Translations under genes and position numbers: made by a program
Shown here: positions 7,309 through 17,455 of the stretch, piece by piece
Layout: each line of letters begins with the position of its first letter
Numbering within the stretch: position 1 is the stretch's first letter
Notes under the pieces: generated by a model
What the model saw: the letters and a program-made list of their open reading frames with translations, nothing else
Database searches by the model: none
What the model was told of the DNA's origin: nothing
Source of the DNA: Paenibacillus brasilensis
Lineage (GTDB): Bacteria; Bacillota; Bacilli; Paenibacillales; Paenibacillaceae
Direction of reading: 5' to 3'
Length of the DNA stretch: 64,000 bases
Assembly (NCBI RefSeq): GCF_009363115.1
Contig: NZ_CP045298.1
Coordinates: forward strand, 4,151,501 to 4,215,500

Positions 7309-8460
7309 ATGAATATGAATGAGCAGATCAAGCAGTGGAACGCAGAGGCGCAGGCAAGCAACGCTGATCACCCTCATCGAAAGGTTGAACTGTTGATCGA
7401 GGTTCGGGATGGAGCGCTTGAAGCTGTCGTCCCTTATTTGAACCGACAAAATTATCGTCATGTAACCCTGGTAGAGGATGAGTATACCTCGGCAGCGGCA
7501 GGCCAAAGGGTGGCTAAGCTGATACATGAGGCAGGGTTGACAGTTGATGTGGTCCAGCTGCCTCCAAATGCTGTGGGAGATGTCATTGCTGATGAAACCT
7601 ACATTATGAAGGTGCTGCTGGGCGTGAAAGATAAGAGTCAGGCTGTACTGGCTGTAGGCTCCGGCACGATTCACGATCTGGTCCGCTTCGTATGCTATAA
7701 AATGAATCGTCCGTTCTTCTCCATACCGACGGCCGCTTCTGTAGATGGGTTTACCTCGGCAGGTGCGCCGCTGATCGTAGACGGCAGCAAGCAGACGTTT
7801 CAGGCGGTCCCACCGGAAGCCATCTTTGCGGATCTATCCGTGCTGGCGAAAGCACCACAGACGATGACTGCCGCAGGCTTTGGCGATATGCTCGGTAAAT
7901 TCACCTCATTAGCGGACTGGCAGGTATCCAGAGATTTGGGAAATGAGCCGTATTCACCTGTGGCTAACCGGATTACCGAGGAGGCTTTACATGCTTGTGT
8001 AGAGCATGTCGATGAGATTGCGGCAGGCAGCAAGGCAGGCGTCGAGGTGCTGATGAATGCACTGATTGCATCCGGTATTTCAATGCTGATGATTGATCAT
8101 TCGCGTCCGGCATCGGGGGGAGAACACCATATCTCCCACTGAATTGAAATGGATTTTATTGCAGAGGGACGCAAGCAGGTTTTGCATGGTGCCAAAGTGG
8201 GCGTAGCTTCCGCTTTGCTGTCTGGCATGTACAGGGAATTGGCTGCCAGCCAGGATGTGGAGGCTTTTAAAGTGTATCGGACTTTGCCTACATCGGAACA
8301 GATGCGTGCATGGCTGGTTAAGGTCGGTGGTCCGTCCACTATTGCCGAGCTTGGGGTGACGGAGGAACAGCTTGCTCGTGCTTTGCGCACGGCCCATACA
8401 TTGCGTGACCGCTATACGGGGCTTAAGTATATGAATGAACATCGACTGCTTCGTTCGTAA
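7309..8460 (+). pseudogene. egsA: sn-glycerol-1-phosphate dehydrogenase (EgsA/AraM) with in-frame TGA
   Basis: A metal-dependent NAD(P) enzyme that reduces dihydroxyacetone phosphate to glycerol-1-phosphate. In B. subtilis the homologue araM lies in the arabinose operon. ATG 7309 follows AGGAGG. The NAD loop AVGSGTIHD sits near residue 118 and the SRPASGGEHH metal-site region near 266-275. Right after HHISH, codon 278 is TGA (8140-8142). The same frame then continues without other damage (IEMDFIAEGRKQVL, then LARALRTAHTLRDRYT) to 8460, the full family length of about 383. A TGG-to-TGA change would explain it. As read, the product loses its last 106 residues. Confidence 0.85.
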
Positions 8461-8577
8461 TATGCAGCATGAATACCAATCGTCTATAGATAGTTAGCCA
8501 AGCATATGTAGCAAGGAAGGGATTAGCGAATGGATTTCGCCTCCGGCAGCTATACAACGATGTCCTGCTCCCATAAC

Positions 8578-8610
8578 ATTTGTATGTACAAATGAACGAT
8601 ATGCTATAAT
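8578..8610 (+). promoter_or_regulatory. araR promoter with AraR operator
   Basis: ATTTGTATGTACAAAT (8578-8593) is a near-perfect AraR operator. It lies directly upstream of TATAAT (8605-8610) and covers the -35 region, which fits autorepression of araR. Confidence 0.75.
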
Positions 8611-8656
8611 CGTGGAATACGAACGGGTACACGATATTGCAAGTACGGAGGAAACT

Positions 8657-9754
8657 ATGGCGCCCAAATATATACAAGTTAAACAGGAAATTTTATCATG
8701 GATTCATTCATCCAAACTGGAGCCTCAAAGCCAGCTTCCATCTGAACATGAAATGTCTGAGCAATTTGCGGTTAGTCGGCAAACGGTGCGTCAGGCGCTC
8801 GGCGAGCTGGTACAGGAAGGCTGGCTGTTTCGCATGCAGGGCAAGGGAACCTTTGTTGCGACACGGGATCGTAAGCAACCTGAAGATCCACGGACGATTG
8901 GGGTGGTTACGACCTATATATCGGATTATATTTTCCCCTCTATCGTACAGGGAATTGAATCCAAATTAAGTCGTCAGGGCTACAAGCTGCTGCTGTCCAG
9001 CACAGGGAATGACCTCGAGCAGGAACGCCAGTGTCTGGAAATGCTGCTGAGTCAGCCACTGAGCGGAATTATTATTGAACCGACCAAAAGCGGGGAACGC
9101 AATCCCAATTTGAATTACTACTTGACGGTGGAGAATCGCCAAATCCCTTATTTGATGATCAATGCCCGTTATGAGGAGATGGATGCGCCTTGTCTGCGTG
9201 TAGATGATGAAAAGGGTGGTTTCCTGGCGGCTGAGCATTTGATCAAGCTGGGACACCGACGGTTGGCCGGTTTTTTCAAAACCGACGATATGCAGGGAAT
9301 ATTGCGAATGAAGGGGTTTGTGGCTGCTCACCGCAAATATGGGGTGACATTACACCCGAATGCAGTCACTACTTACCGAACCGAAGAAAAAAATGAGCTT
9401 CCGTTACAACGTGCATCAGAGCTGCTGGCGATGGAAGCAGAGGAGCGCCCGACCGGATGGGTGACATATAATGATGAGCTGGCTGTTCGATTACTGGATA
9501 TTGTACGTTCAACGGGTCTGAGCATCCCTAATGATTTATCGCTGGTTGGATTTGATGATTCATTTTTGGCGACAGCAACGGAAACCAAGCTAACGACTAT
9601 TCGGCATCCCAAAGAAGAACTGGGGCTGCGTGCTGCCGAAACGATGCTGTCGATGATTGAAGAGAAGGGCTATCGTGAAGAGGATCGTCAGTGGATTATA
9701 CCGCCTGAGCTCATTATTCGCGAATCCACCGGGCCAGCTCCAGAAAATACCTAG
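8657..9754 (+). CDS. araR: Arabinose-responsive transcriptional repressor AraR
   Basis: 365 aa: a GntR-type winged helix-turn-helix at about 4-70 (SEQFAVSRQTVRQALGEL, GKGTFVATR) fused to a LacI/PurR-type periplasmic-binding-like effector domain (about 85-360: IGVVTTYISDYIFPSIVQGIE, VGFDDSFLATATETKLTTI). This domain order is diagnostic of AraR, which releases DNA when L-arabinose binds. GGAGG just before ATG 8657 sets the start. Operators with the AraR consensus lie before egsA, araR and araD, giving direct support from this window. Confidence 0.92.
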   Translation: MAPKYIQVKQEILSWIHSSKLEPQSQLPSEHEMSEQFAVSRQTVRQALGELVQEGWLFRMQGKGTFVATRDRKQPEDPRTIGVVTTYISDYIFPSIVQGIESKLSRQGYKLLLSSTGNDLEQERQCLEMLLSQPLSGIIIEPTKSGERNPNLNYYLTVENRQIPYLMINARYEEMDAPCLRVDDEKGGFLAAEHLIKLGHRRLAGFFKTDDMQGILRMKGFVAAHRKYGVTLHPNAVTTYRTEEKNELPLQRASELLAMEAEERPTGWVTYNDELAVRLLDIVRSTGLSIPNDLSLVGFDDSFLATATETKLTTIRHPKEELGLRAAETMLSMIEEKGYREEDRQWIIPPELIIRESTGPAPENT

Positions 9755-9840
9755 GGACATGTAAGGACAAGTCAGTGGATATACAGCTTCAAACCTGCAT
9801 ATTTTATCGTATGGTTCTCGCCATACTTCTCGTTACACCA

Positions 9841-9881
9841 AACAGCCTGTTTTCTGGATTGCAGAAAACAGGCTGTTTTTG
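9841..9881 (+). terminator. Intrinsic terminator after araR
   Basis: AACAGCCTGTTTTCTG pairs with CAGAAAACAGGCTGTT around GATTG, followed by T residues. Confidence 0.85.
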
Positions 9882-9945
9882 CTGTGTTTTTTCTGGAACT
9901 AAGCGTAGAAATTGATCTGAAAAAGAGATAAAAAAAGGCTGGCTA

Positions 9946-9968
9946 AGTTGTACGTACAAGTATATAAT
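9946..9968 (+). promoter_or_regulatory. araD promoter with AraR operator
   Basis: AGTTGTACGTACAAGT (9946-9961) is symmetric over the TTGTACGTACAA core and abuts TATAAT (9963-9968). A repressor bound here would block RNA polymerase. About 118 bases of leader separate it from araD. Confidence 0.75.
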
Positions 9969-10086
9969 GAAAGCGGAACCAAGGATGAAGGGTCGTTATG
10001 ACCCTCCTGTCATTTTCCATTTGAAGTTGGGTTCAGTCACTTCCATTGCAGATTTCAGAAATGAGAGTAAAAGGAGTGTCTTATAC

Positions 10087-10797
10087 ATGTTAGAACAATT
10101 GAAAAAGGAAGTATGGGAGGCCAATCTGGCGCTTCCAAAGCATGGTCTGGTTACTTTCACGTGGGGAAATGTAAGCGGTATCGACCGCGAGCAGGGACTG
10201 GTTGTTATCAAGCCAAGCGGTGTGGCCTATGAAGATCTGAAAGCCGAGCAATTGGTTGTGCTTAATCTTCAAGGCGATGTTGTTGAAGGTGACCTTCGTC
10301 CTTCATCCGATACGCCTACACATTTGGCATTGTACCGTGCTTTCCCGCAAATTGGGGGCATTGTGCACACCCACTCTTCCTGGGCTACAAGCTGGGCGCA
10401 AGCAGGGCGCGCGATTCCGGCATTAGGCACAACTCAAGGTGACTATTTTTACGGCACGGTTCCATGTACTCGTGCGATGACTTCGGAGGAGATTGCCGGG
10501 GAATATGAGCTGGAGACAGGACATGTAATCATTGAGACATTTAAGGATATTAGTCCAACAGATATTCCAGGTGTGCTCGTGAATCAACACGCGCCGTTCA
10601 CTTGGGGTAAAAATGCCAATGATGCTGTTCATAATGCAGTTGTGCTGGAGGAAGTGGCCAAAATGGCGTACCGTTCCCTCATCCTGAACCCGGAATTAAC
10701 CTCGATGGATCAGGCGTTGCTGGATAAGCATTTTCTGCGCAAGCATGGGGCAAATGCCTATTATGGGCAAACGAAAAAGGAGGAGGCACACAAATGA
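10087..10797 (+). CDS. araD: L-ribulose-5-phosphate 4-epimerase
   Basis: 236 aa, class II aldolase fold. It converts L-ribulose-5-phosphate to D-xylulose-5-phosphate, the last arabinose-specific step. Zinc ligands are the histidines of [11 protein letters not shown] (about 94 and 96), with a further one expected in the C-terminal third. The phosphate-binding GNVSGID and [10 protein letters not shown] segments are intact. ATG 10087 follows AAAAGGAG; a frame extension back to 9967 has no such site. The gene overlaps araB by four bases (ATGA), implying translational coupling. Confidence 0.93.
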   Translation: MLEQLKKEVWEANLALPKHGLVTFTWGNVSGIDREQGLVVIKPSGVAYEDLKAEQLVVLNLQGDVVEGDLRPSSDTPTHLALYRAFPQIGGIVHTHSSWATSWAQAGRAIPALGTTQGDYFYGTVPCTRAMTSEEIAGEYELETGHVIIETFKDISPTDIPGVLVNQHAPFTWGKNANDAVHNAVVLEEVAKMAYRSLILNPELTSMDQALLDKHFLRKHGANAYYGQTKKEEAHK

Positions 10798-12491
10798 GCA
10801 AGTATACCATTGGTGTCGATTATGGAACAGAGTCCGGCCGTGCGGTCATTGTTGACCTGTCGAACGGAGCTGAAATAGCTACGCATGTAACACCTTATCG
10901 CCATGGGGTTATTGATGAAGTACTGCCTGGTAGCGGACGCAAACTGGAAATGGATTGGGCGCTGGAGCATCCGGCCGATTATATTGAGGTGCTGACCACT
11001 TCTGTACCTGCTGTCATGAAGGAAACAGGAATTTCTCCAGACGACATCATCGGGATCGGAATTGATTTTACGGCCTGTACGATGCTGCCGATCGACGCAC
11101 AAGGGCAACCGCTGTGCTTTGACGAGAAGCTGAAGGATAACCCACACAGTTGGGTAAAGCTGTGGAAGCACCATGCCGCACAGGATGAAGCGGATCGTTT
11201 GAATGAAATTGCTTCGCAGCGCGGAGAGACGTTTCAACCCCGCTATGGAGGGAAAATTTCGTCCGAATGGATGATCGCAAAAATTTGGCAAATTCTGAAT
11301 GAGGCACCTGGCATTTATGATCAAACCGATCGTTTTGTGGAAGCGACCGATTGGGTTATTTCTCAGCTCAGTGGGGAGCTGAAACGTAATCAATGTACAG
11401 CTGGCTACAAGTCCATTTACCATCACCGCGATGGTTATCCGGACCGTGAATTTTTTAAGGCGCTTGATCCGCGTCTGGAAAATCTGACAGATACGAAGCT
11501 GCGTGGCGAGATTTATGACTTGGGTAGCCGGGCGGGCGGACTGACAGAAGAAATGGCCGCGAAATTAGGGTTGAATCCGGGAACAGCGGTAGCAGTAGGT
11601 AATGTGGATGCACATGCGGCTGTTCCAGCAGTAGGCGTAGTTACACCAGGCAAGCTGGTGATGGCGATGGGAACTTCCATTTGCCATATGCTGCTCGGTG
11701 AGGAAGAAAAAGAAGTAGAAGGTATGTGTGGCGTCGTAGAGAACGGAATTATCCCGGGCTACTACGGATATGAGGCTGGACAATCGGCAGTAGGAGATAT
11801 TTTTGCATGGTTCGTGGAGCGTGCGGTTCCGGCTGAGGTGAAGGAGCAGGCTGCTGCAGAAGGCGTAAATGTCCATGTATGGCTGGAGCGTAAAGCGGCT
11901 GAATATAAACCGGGCGAAACCGGGTTGCTGGCGCTGGACTGGTGGAACGGTAACCGTTCTGTGCTGGTGGACACCAACCTGACAGGGCTGATTGTCGGGT
12001 ATACGCTGCTGACGAAGCCAGAGGAAGTGTATCGTACATTACTGGAAGCAACCGCGTTTGGAACACGTAAAATTGTCGATGCGTTCCATCATAACGGTGT
12101 ACCGGTAGACGTATTATACGCGTGCGGTGGATTGCCGCAGAAAAACCGTCTGTTGATGCAAATTTATGCTGACGTAACCGGACGTGAGATTAAGGTGGCA
12201 GCATCTACCCAAACTCCTGCGCTGGGCGCGGCAATGTTCGCAGCAGTGGCTGCGGGAGCTGAAGCTGGGGGATACGATGATATTGTCGAAGCAGCACGCC
12301 ATATGGCACGTGTACGGGACGAGAGCTTTAAGCCGATCCCTGAGAACGCGGCCGTCTATGATAAGCTGTACGAGGAATACAGCCGTCTTCACGACTACTT
12401 TGGACGTGGAGGCAACCCGGTCATGAAAAAGCTGAAGGCTATCAAGGAAGAAGCCGGACATTCATCTGAAGCGGCAAGCACTCATTCTTAA
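10794..12491 (+). CDS. araB: Ribulokinase
   Basis: A 565-aa FGGY-family carbohydrate kinase that phosphorylates L-ribulose. The N-terminal phosphate-binding motif is [15 protein letters not shown]. The C-terminal ATPase lobe carries [26 protein letters not shown] and [22 protein letters not shown], the usual FGGY signature region. Length equals the B. subtilis-type AraB. It is the last gene of araD-araB; the isomerase gene araA is not in this window, so arabinose catabolism must be completed elsewhere. Confidence 0.94.
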   Translation: MSKYTIGVDYGTESGRAVIVDLSNGAEIATHVTPYRHGVIDEVLPGSGRKLEMDWALEHPADYIEVLTTSVPAVMKETGISPDDIIGIGIDFTACTMLPIDAQGQPLCFDEKLKDNPHSWVKLWKHHAAQDEADRLNEIASQRGETFQPRYGGKISSEWMIAKIWQILNEAPGIYDQTDRFVEATDWVISQLSGELKRNQCTAGYKSIYHHRDGYPDREFFKALDPRLENLTDTKLRGEIYDLGSRAGGLTEEMAAKLGLNPGTAVAVGNVDAHAAVPAVGVVTPGKLVMAMGTSICHMLLGEEEKEVEGMCGVVENGIIPGYYGYEAGQSAVGDIFAWFVERAVPAEVKEQAAAEGVNVHVWLERKAAEYKPGETGLLALDWWNGNRSVLVDTNLTGLIVGYTLLTKPEEVYRTLLEATAFGTRKIVDAFHHNGVPVDVLYACGGLPQKNRLLMQIYADVTGREIKVAASTQTPALGAAMFAAVAAGAEAGGYDDIVEAARHMARVRDESFKPIPENAAVYDKLYEEYSRLHDYFGRGGNPVMKKLKAIKEEAGHSSEAASTHS

Positions 12492-12536
12492 GAAGCTAAG
12501 AACCTATAAGACAGGAGCTTGTAGGGCTGTTGTATC

Positions 12537-12585
12537 TAAAAAAGCACAGTACGCCGACAAATCGGCAGACTGTGCTTTTTTGCTT
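12537..12585 (+). terminator. Intrinsic terminator after araB
   Basis: AAAAAAGCACAGT pairs with ACTGTGCTTTTTT, and a second small stem (GCCGACAAATCGGC) lies inside the loop. Confidence 0.85.
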
Positions 12586-12698
12586 TTTTATATTGTGTGA
12601 ATAACATGATGTGAAAGTCTCATTGGATGAAAGATGGTAATGCGTTCCTTTCAAAGACTTCCATGAGAAGTACAATTGTTAGTTTTCAGGGGACATTT

Positions 12699-13283
12699 TT
12701 ACTTTTTCAGCATGGCATCAGCAAACAAAATGGATTTTGGAATACGGAAAAACTGTTCCGCCTGGTCCTGGAAGGTTTGAGAAGGAACTGTACCCTGGTG
12801 CAACCATTTTCGGAATGTGCCGGGATGAACGCCAATCCAATGACTGACATCGGTCACCGAAATATCATGAACCATGCATAGACCCGCCAAGATCCGATTT
12901 TTGACCGGAGAACGAGTTACAGTCCGTTTCATAAAACGGGACGGCGCTGGTTGACAGATAAGCGGTGAACGCCGAACAACCTCTTCGTTAAACAGAATAT
13001 GGTGCGGATAACCAAGTGTATTACACGTCTTTTCCAGATTGGTGTTGCCGGGAATACGGCCCTCATATACCCACGCGCTGACGCTGCGAGAGGAGATGGA
13101 AAGCTCTTCGGCAAGTTGGGACAGTTTAATGTCATTAGCCATCAAAACGGCAAGCAAAACGCGATTGCGCACTTGACAGCGTGTTGGCTTGCGAAAACGT
13201 TTGACACGCACACCTTTTCCCAAATATTTGCGATTGATCAGAGACCACGCCTGAATGGAATGTTTATCTTGTTGTTTAGGCAT
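12699..13283 (-). CDS. Protein with two tandem helix-turn-helix repeats
   Basis: 194 aa, basic, with no membrane segment. Two related units of about 65 residues follow each other. The first begins RNRVLLAVLMANDIKLSQLA and contains SISSRSVSAWVYEG. The second begins KNRILAGLCMVHDISVTDVS and contains IGVHPGTFRKWLHQG. Each has the shape of an XRE/Cro-like helix-turn-helix and ends with a matching FNEEVV or FADAML tail, so the gene arose by internal duplication. A single protomer could contact two half-sites. The start at 13283 is preferred because GGAGGG precedes it, although spacing is short; 13307 is possible. Targets unknown. Confidence 0.7.
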   Translation of the reverse strand: MPKQQDKHSIQAWSLINRKYLGKGVRVKRFRKPTRCQVRNRVLLAVLMANDIKLSQLAEELSISSRSVSAWVYEGRIPGNTNLEKTCNTLGYPHHILFNEEVVRRSPLICQPAPSRFMKRTVTRSPVKNRILAGLCMVHDISVTDVSHWIGVHPGTFRKWLHQGTVPSQTFQDQAEQFFRIPKSILFADAMLKK

Positions 13284-13578
13284 ATACCCTCCGATTTTTT
13301 TAACCACATACTACTATACCCGGAGGGGGCTTTGCAAGTGACTCTTCTCCTGATTTTCTTTTAATCCCATGGGCTTAACCGGTTTATGGAAAATAAGGTC
13401 CATTTGGCCTATGAAAATGGTAGTTTAAGGTGACGATATATTAAATTTTGACAATATTTTTGGAAATAGAGGTAATATGTTCTTCCCTTATGATTGTAAG
13501 AATGTACAGAGAGAAAAATGGGTCTTTGCAATGTAAAATGCAATTTTCCCGATGAGAAAAAGGAGGTTATACAGCTAG

Positions 13579-15419
13579 ATGGTTTGTAAAAAGGTAATGG
13601 TATGGTTTCTGACGGCACTTTTGGCAACAAACACTTTGCTGTGCTTGCCTGGTGTGGCAGGTGCAGAAAAACAAGATGCAAGAAATGGAATGCAACTGGA
13701 TCAAGCGGATACGAAACAGGAGGAGCAGGGGCTTTCAGATGGAACTTTAGTGCATCGGATCTTAATAGTATTGCTCACCCTACTTTGGCGGATGACGAAG
13801 AGATGGTTATTACAGGCTCAACTGCAAACGCGGTTAGCTTCGGTTTTCCGTATGGAAAATACAGTATAGAAAACACTGGGGAGCCGGCTTATGCGCGGGT
13901 TACCTTAAATCAAGGGAAAAGTTACCAGTTTATCAATGTGGGAACCAGATTGGACACGATTGAGAGCGATGGGACAACCAAGGATAAGCTTGACTTCGTT
14001 GTTTACCTGGCAAATGGAACAGAGTCTTCACGCGGTAGTGGCACCTCGGGGAAGCCGCAGATTGGTGTGGACAGATATGCGGTAATTACTCAGGTCACTG
14101 CCAATCCGGTTACATACGGCGCTCCTTATCGTAACTTTATTGCCCGTCCTGTGGGTGGATATGCGATCAGTCGCGTCGAGTCTGAGGCAGGCAAAAGCTA
14201 CATTTTCCATAATAACGGCACGCTGCTGAATCCGATCTACAATAACTCCAGAAAGGCTGGAAATTTGTTCGATTATGTTATCTATAAGTCGGATGGAACG
14301 GTATACTCCTATGGTTTTAACAGCCAGGCAGGTCCTATGATCCCGGCTTCGGGATATGCCATTGTGACTGTGATTGGCCCGAGTCCCATTATCTTTGACT
14401 ATACGGACGATTTTTCCTGGGAACCGAGTAGTGAACCTGCATTTTTACGCGTAACACTGTCGAAAGGTGAAAGTTACACGTATACGAATATCAGTAATCG
14501 TTTAAGGAATCTGCACAGCACCGCCAAAACCGTTAAAGGTAAATTTGATGCGGTCCTGTATAAAGCGGATGGTACAGAGCAATCCAGACGCAATGACACA
14601 AGTACAGCCCCTCAGGTTGGTGCTGGAAAGAAAGCACTTATTACGGTAACAAATGATACGCCGATTACATTTCTATCCGGCGGTGAGCAGGGAACATGGA
14701 TCAATCGCGGAAGTCAGGAGGCCCCTGTCTTGACGAATGCGAAGGAAACTGGTGGAACGTATCAGTTCATCGTTGCGGATCAAACAGGAAAAGTGATTCG
14801 TGAACATAAAGAGGCGAAAGACAATCAGCAGCAAGTGCCAGCTAACGCCAATATTCATCTTGCCGTAACAGCAGCTACTCCTGCTGTTAACTTTGGAGCG
14901 CCTTATCGTGTGTTTGCTGTAAAAAATAAAGATGACAGCAAGCTGGACGAGCTAATTGAGCTTATAGAAAAGGAGGCTGGCTTTACAGCAGGCCAGCAAG
15001 GGAAATATTGGTTTACGCCCAAAGAAGACGGAATTTATCGTTTTGCAGTGAAAGAAAAATCCAACTTTGCTGAACAGCAACCGATTGTAGCCTTGTTTAC
15101 GGACCCTGATTTTAGTAATCAACTGGTCTCTTCAACAGAGCAAGCGCAAATATATGGTTGGGATTATACGGTCTTAGAGTATGAGATGAAGGAAGGACAA
15201 ACCGTTTGTGTGAAGCTGACTGAAACCAATAGTAGCGCATTACAAACCGTAATTATGGCAGCACATATGGCGCTCGGTAAGGATACCTCGTATGAATATG
15301 GGAAAGGGAACCGACTGAATAAAGTTATTTTGTTCACCGGTGATCAAATTCAACTGGATTATGACTTAAACGGAAACGTCATTAAACGGACGAAAAAAGT
15401 ATTTCCTTTTACAGATTAA
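13579..15419 (+). pseudogene. Secreted repeat protein with a one-base frameshift
   Basis: GGAGG and ATG 13579 open a signal peptide (KKVMVWFLTALLATNTLLCL, cut near VAGAEK). Near 13745-13750 (GGAACTTTAG) the frame shifts: the true continuation, SASDLNSIAHPTLADDEEM, is in the next frame and runs to 15419. The length is 1841 bases, one short of 614 codons. The body holds about five units of roughly 90-100 residues, each opening like NPVTYGAPYRNF or TPAVNFGAPYRVF, so it is a beta-rich surface or exoprotein. The end, YDLNGNVIKRTKK, resembles one YD/Rhs repeat. Function unknown. Confidence 0.75.
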
Positions 15420-15490
15420 AAAGGTGTCTTTCCTTCGCCAGCAAAACAGAGAGCCAGATTTACAGGTAATTATTAAATAGGGGTGAGCGA

Positions 15491-15772
15491 GTGTTTAAAC
15501 GTTATATTTGTAGTCTACTATGTATGGCAATGTTGCTGGGTCCATGGAGTACATGGGCATATGGAGAAGAAGGGAACGGTGAGGCAGCAGCTTCTCAGTC
15601 TTCCTCGTCTTCCACTCCACAGATTATTACCAGAGCTTGGCTTGCACAGCAAACGGGTAAGGATCAGGCTTGGATCAATGCACAATTATCCAAAGGCTAT
15701 ACTTTATATGATATTTATAAAGCATGGCAAAAAGATGGGGCGAATGATACTCCTATTCATTTCTTCCGGTAG
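15491..15772 (+). CDS. Short secreted protein, possible N-terminal fragment of an Rhs-type protein
   Basis: 93 aa from GTG 15491 behind GGGGTGAG. A signal peptide (KRYICSLLCMAMLLGPWSTWA) is followed by a serine-rich linker and a small helical domain (ITRAWLAQQTGKDQAWINAQ, then LSKGYTLYDIYKAW). My recollection is that large YD/Rhs-repeat proteins of this group start in a similar way, so this may be the stump of a longer gene, ending abruptly at TAG 15770. The preceding gene ends with a YD-like motif, which fits a decayed Rhs locus. It may equally be a genuine small secreted protein. Confidence 0.5.
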   Translation: MFKRYICSLLCMAMLLGPWSTWAYGEEGNGEAAASQSSSSSTPQIITRAWLAQQTGKDQAWINAQLSKGYTLYDIYKAWQKDGANDTPIHFFR

Positions 15773-16102
15773 TTCTAGTTCCACCAAAAGAATTTATTAA
15801 TCGCTTGTATTCTTCTTAACTCAGTCGATTTATTCACAACTTTGTAACTTCTCTGGCAAGAGGAGTTGCGAGATTGTTTTCAAATTGTTTTACTATGTTT
15901 ACTTACTATAGTCTGGTAATCTATTAATATATATGGGGGACGAAAAGACGTTCGGATTCAGTCGGTTGAGATGCGTTTATGTCCTGGATGTTGAGTGAAT
16001 GTCTATATTGCCATGTCTATATCGTCATGTCTGTATAACTTCATAGACAAGCTAGAGATAGCTCCCACACATTATAAAATACAGTACAGGATGGTGTAAT
16101 GA
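15773..16102. other. Intergenic region with a short repeated motif
   Basis: 330 bases with no convincing gene. Near 16002-16038 a 15-16-base unit is repeated imperfectly (TGTCTATATTGCCA, TGTCTATATCGTCA, TGTCTGTATAAC). An AT-rich TATTAATATATA block near 15924 could be a promoter for the deacetylase. Confidence 0.4.
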
Positions 16103-17230
16103 ATGAAGCTTTTAAAAGTAAGATGGATGGCTGTATGCTTGATGGCAATCTGTTGTTTGGGTTTGCTAGGTATACATACGAATACAGCGAGCGCGCAAGC
16201 AAAGGCTCCTTTGCTGGGGGTCAATGATGTGTTACTTGATTCCAATACGATTCAGCCAGTGATGAAAAATGATAAGCTGTATGTACCTATCGTTATATTA
16301 GGGCAAAAGATGGGCATTTCTGCTTCGGCTAGCGGGAACACACTGATATTGACGGGACATAACCGCAGCTTTACGCTGAGTTTGACCGAGGGTGATGTTT
16401 TTGAACGTGGAGGACGTACGATGGTGCCAATCCGCACTTTGACGGATGCGTTTGGCTTTACTATTACGCTTCCATTAAGTAATTTGTATCGAATTCAGAA
16501 CGTAAATGCAAGCTTGTCCGATGCACAATTTGTGGAAAAGTTTGCGGCAGAAATTAAGCAGCAGACAGCTGCCAAGCCAAGTAACGCAGGCAATAAAGGG
16601 AATGTTTCCTCATCCAGCCGTACGATTTATTTGAGCTTCGATGATGGTCCTACAGCGCACACTTCGCAGCTACTGGATATTCTGGACAAATATAATGCCA
16701 AGGCTACTTTCTTCATGCTAGGACCGGAAATTCGTCAACATAGTGCGGTGATGAAGAGAATGGTAGAAGAGGGGCACGCTCTAGGTTTACACGGAATGAG
16801 TCATCAGGTAAAGAAAATCTATGCATCTCCTGCAGCAGCACTTGCAGAAATGAATCAAGATAACGAAATTTTATTTCAGGCAACTGGGAAACGCACTTCT
16901 TTAATTCGTACGCCTTATGGCAGCAAACCGTACTTGAAGAAAGCTTACCGCGATCAACTGACGGGTGCGGGCTATCATATTTGGGATTGGAATATAGATT
17001 CTAATGATTGGCGTTATACCAAAAATCCCGAGCATTTTGTAAAAACCGTTCTAAGTGATATTCGAAGATTGAAAAACCAAGGCAGAACACCAGTCGTTTT
17101 GATGCATGATAAGCCATCCACAATCAAGGTGCTTCCACAAATCATGGCTGCTTTGCAGAAAGAAGGCTATTCGTTCGAGCCGTTGAATAACAACCTGACT
17201 CCGCTTAATTTTTGGAATGATCATCGTTAA
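16103..17230 (+). CDS. Secreted polysaccharide deacetylase with copper-amine-oxidase-like N-domain
   Basis: 375 aa. A signal peptide (cut near NTASAQA) leads into a stalk domain of the CuAO-N1 type (about 35-130: GVNDVLLDSN, LYVPIVILGQKMG, GRTMVPIRTL). The NodB domain follows (about 172-370) with all five catalytic motifs: SFDDGP near 178-183, HGMSH near 230-234, RTPYGSKP near 270, DWNIDSNDW near 293, and VLMHDKPS. It should remove acetyl groups from peptidoglycan or related glycans outside the membrane. It stands alone and ends with a terminator. Confidence 0.9.
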   Translation: MKLLKVRWMAVCLMAICCLGLLGIHTNTASAQAKAPLLGVNDVLLDSNTIQPVMKNDKLYVPIVILGQKMGISASASGNTLILTGHNRSFTLSLTEGDVFERGGRTMVPIRTLTDAFGFTITLPLSNLYRIQNVNASLSDAQFVEKFAAEIKQQTAAKPSNAGNKGNVSSSSRTIYLSFDDGPTAHTSQLLDILDKYNAKATFFMLGPEIRQHSAVMKRMVEEGHALGLHGMSHQVKKIYASPAAALAEMNQDNEILFQATGKRTSLIRTPYGSKPYLKKAYRDQLTGAGYHIWDWNIDSNDWRYTKNPEHFVKTVLSDIRRLKNQGRTPVVLMHDKPSTIKVLPQIMAALQKEGYSFEPLNNNLTPLNFWNDHR

Positions 17231-17263
17231 TTAAACAAGCGTTATGTTGCCCAACAGCAAGTC

Positions 17264-17311
17264 AAGGCACCTTTAAAACCATGTATTTAGGGTTTTAAGG
17301 GTGTTTTTTTG
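17264..17311 (+). terminator. Intrinsic terminator after the deacetylase
   Basis: GGCACCTTTAAAACC pairs with GGGTTTTAAGGGTG, with one bulge, followed by seven T residues. Confidence 0.75.
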
Positions 17312-17455
17312 TTATGTCTACCTGGCGAGTCCATGATGTTCATAGCTTGTTTCATATGAATCTATGATTTCATATCCTGCTCAGGTCATATGACTTTACG
17401 GGTTGCTGCGTCACTGCATATATTACAGTAACCGCCCCGAGAAGGAGGAGCAGGT

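Noticed and set aside
8140..8142. Selenocysteine at the egsA TGA
   Set aside because: The family has no cysteine at this position and I see no convincing SECIS-like hairpin after the codon. A TGG-to-TGA mutation explains it more simply.
10761..11426. 221-codon open frame antisense to araB
   Set aside because: It lies wholly opposite araD-araB, has low-complexity, cysteine/histidine-scattered composition typical of shadow frames and no ribosome binding site.
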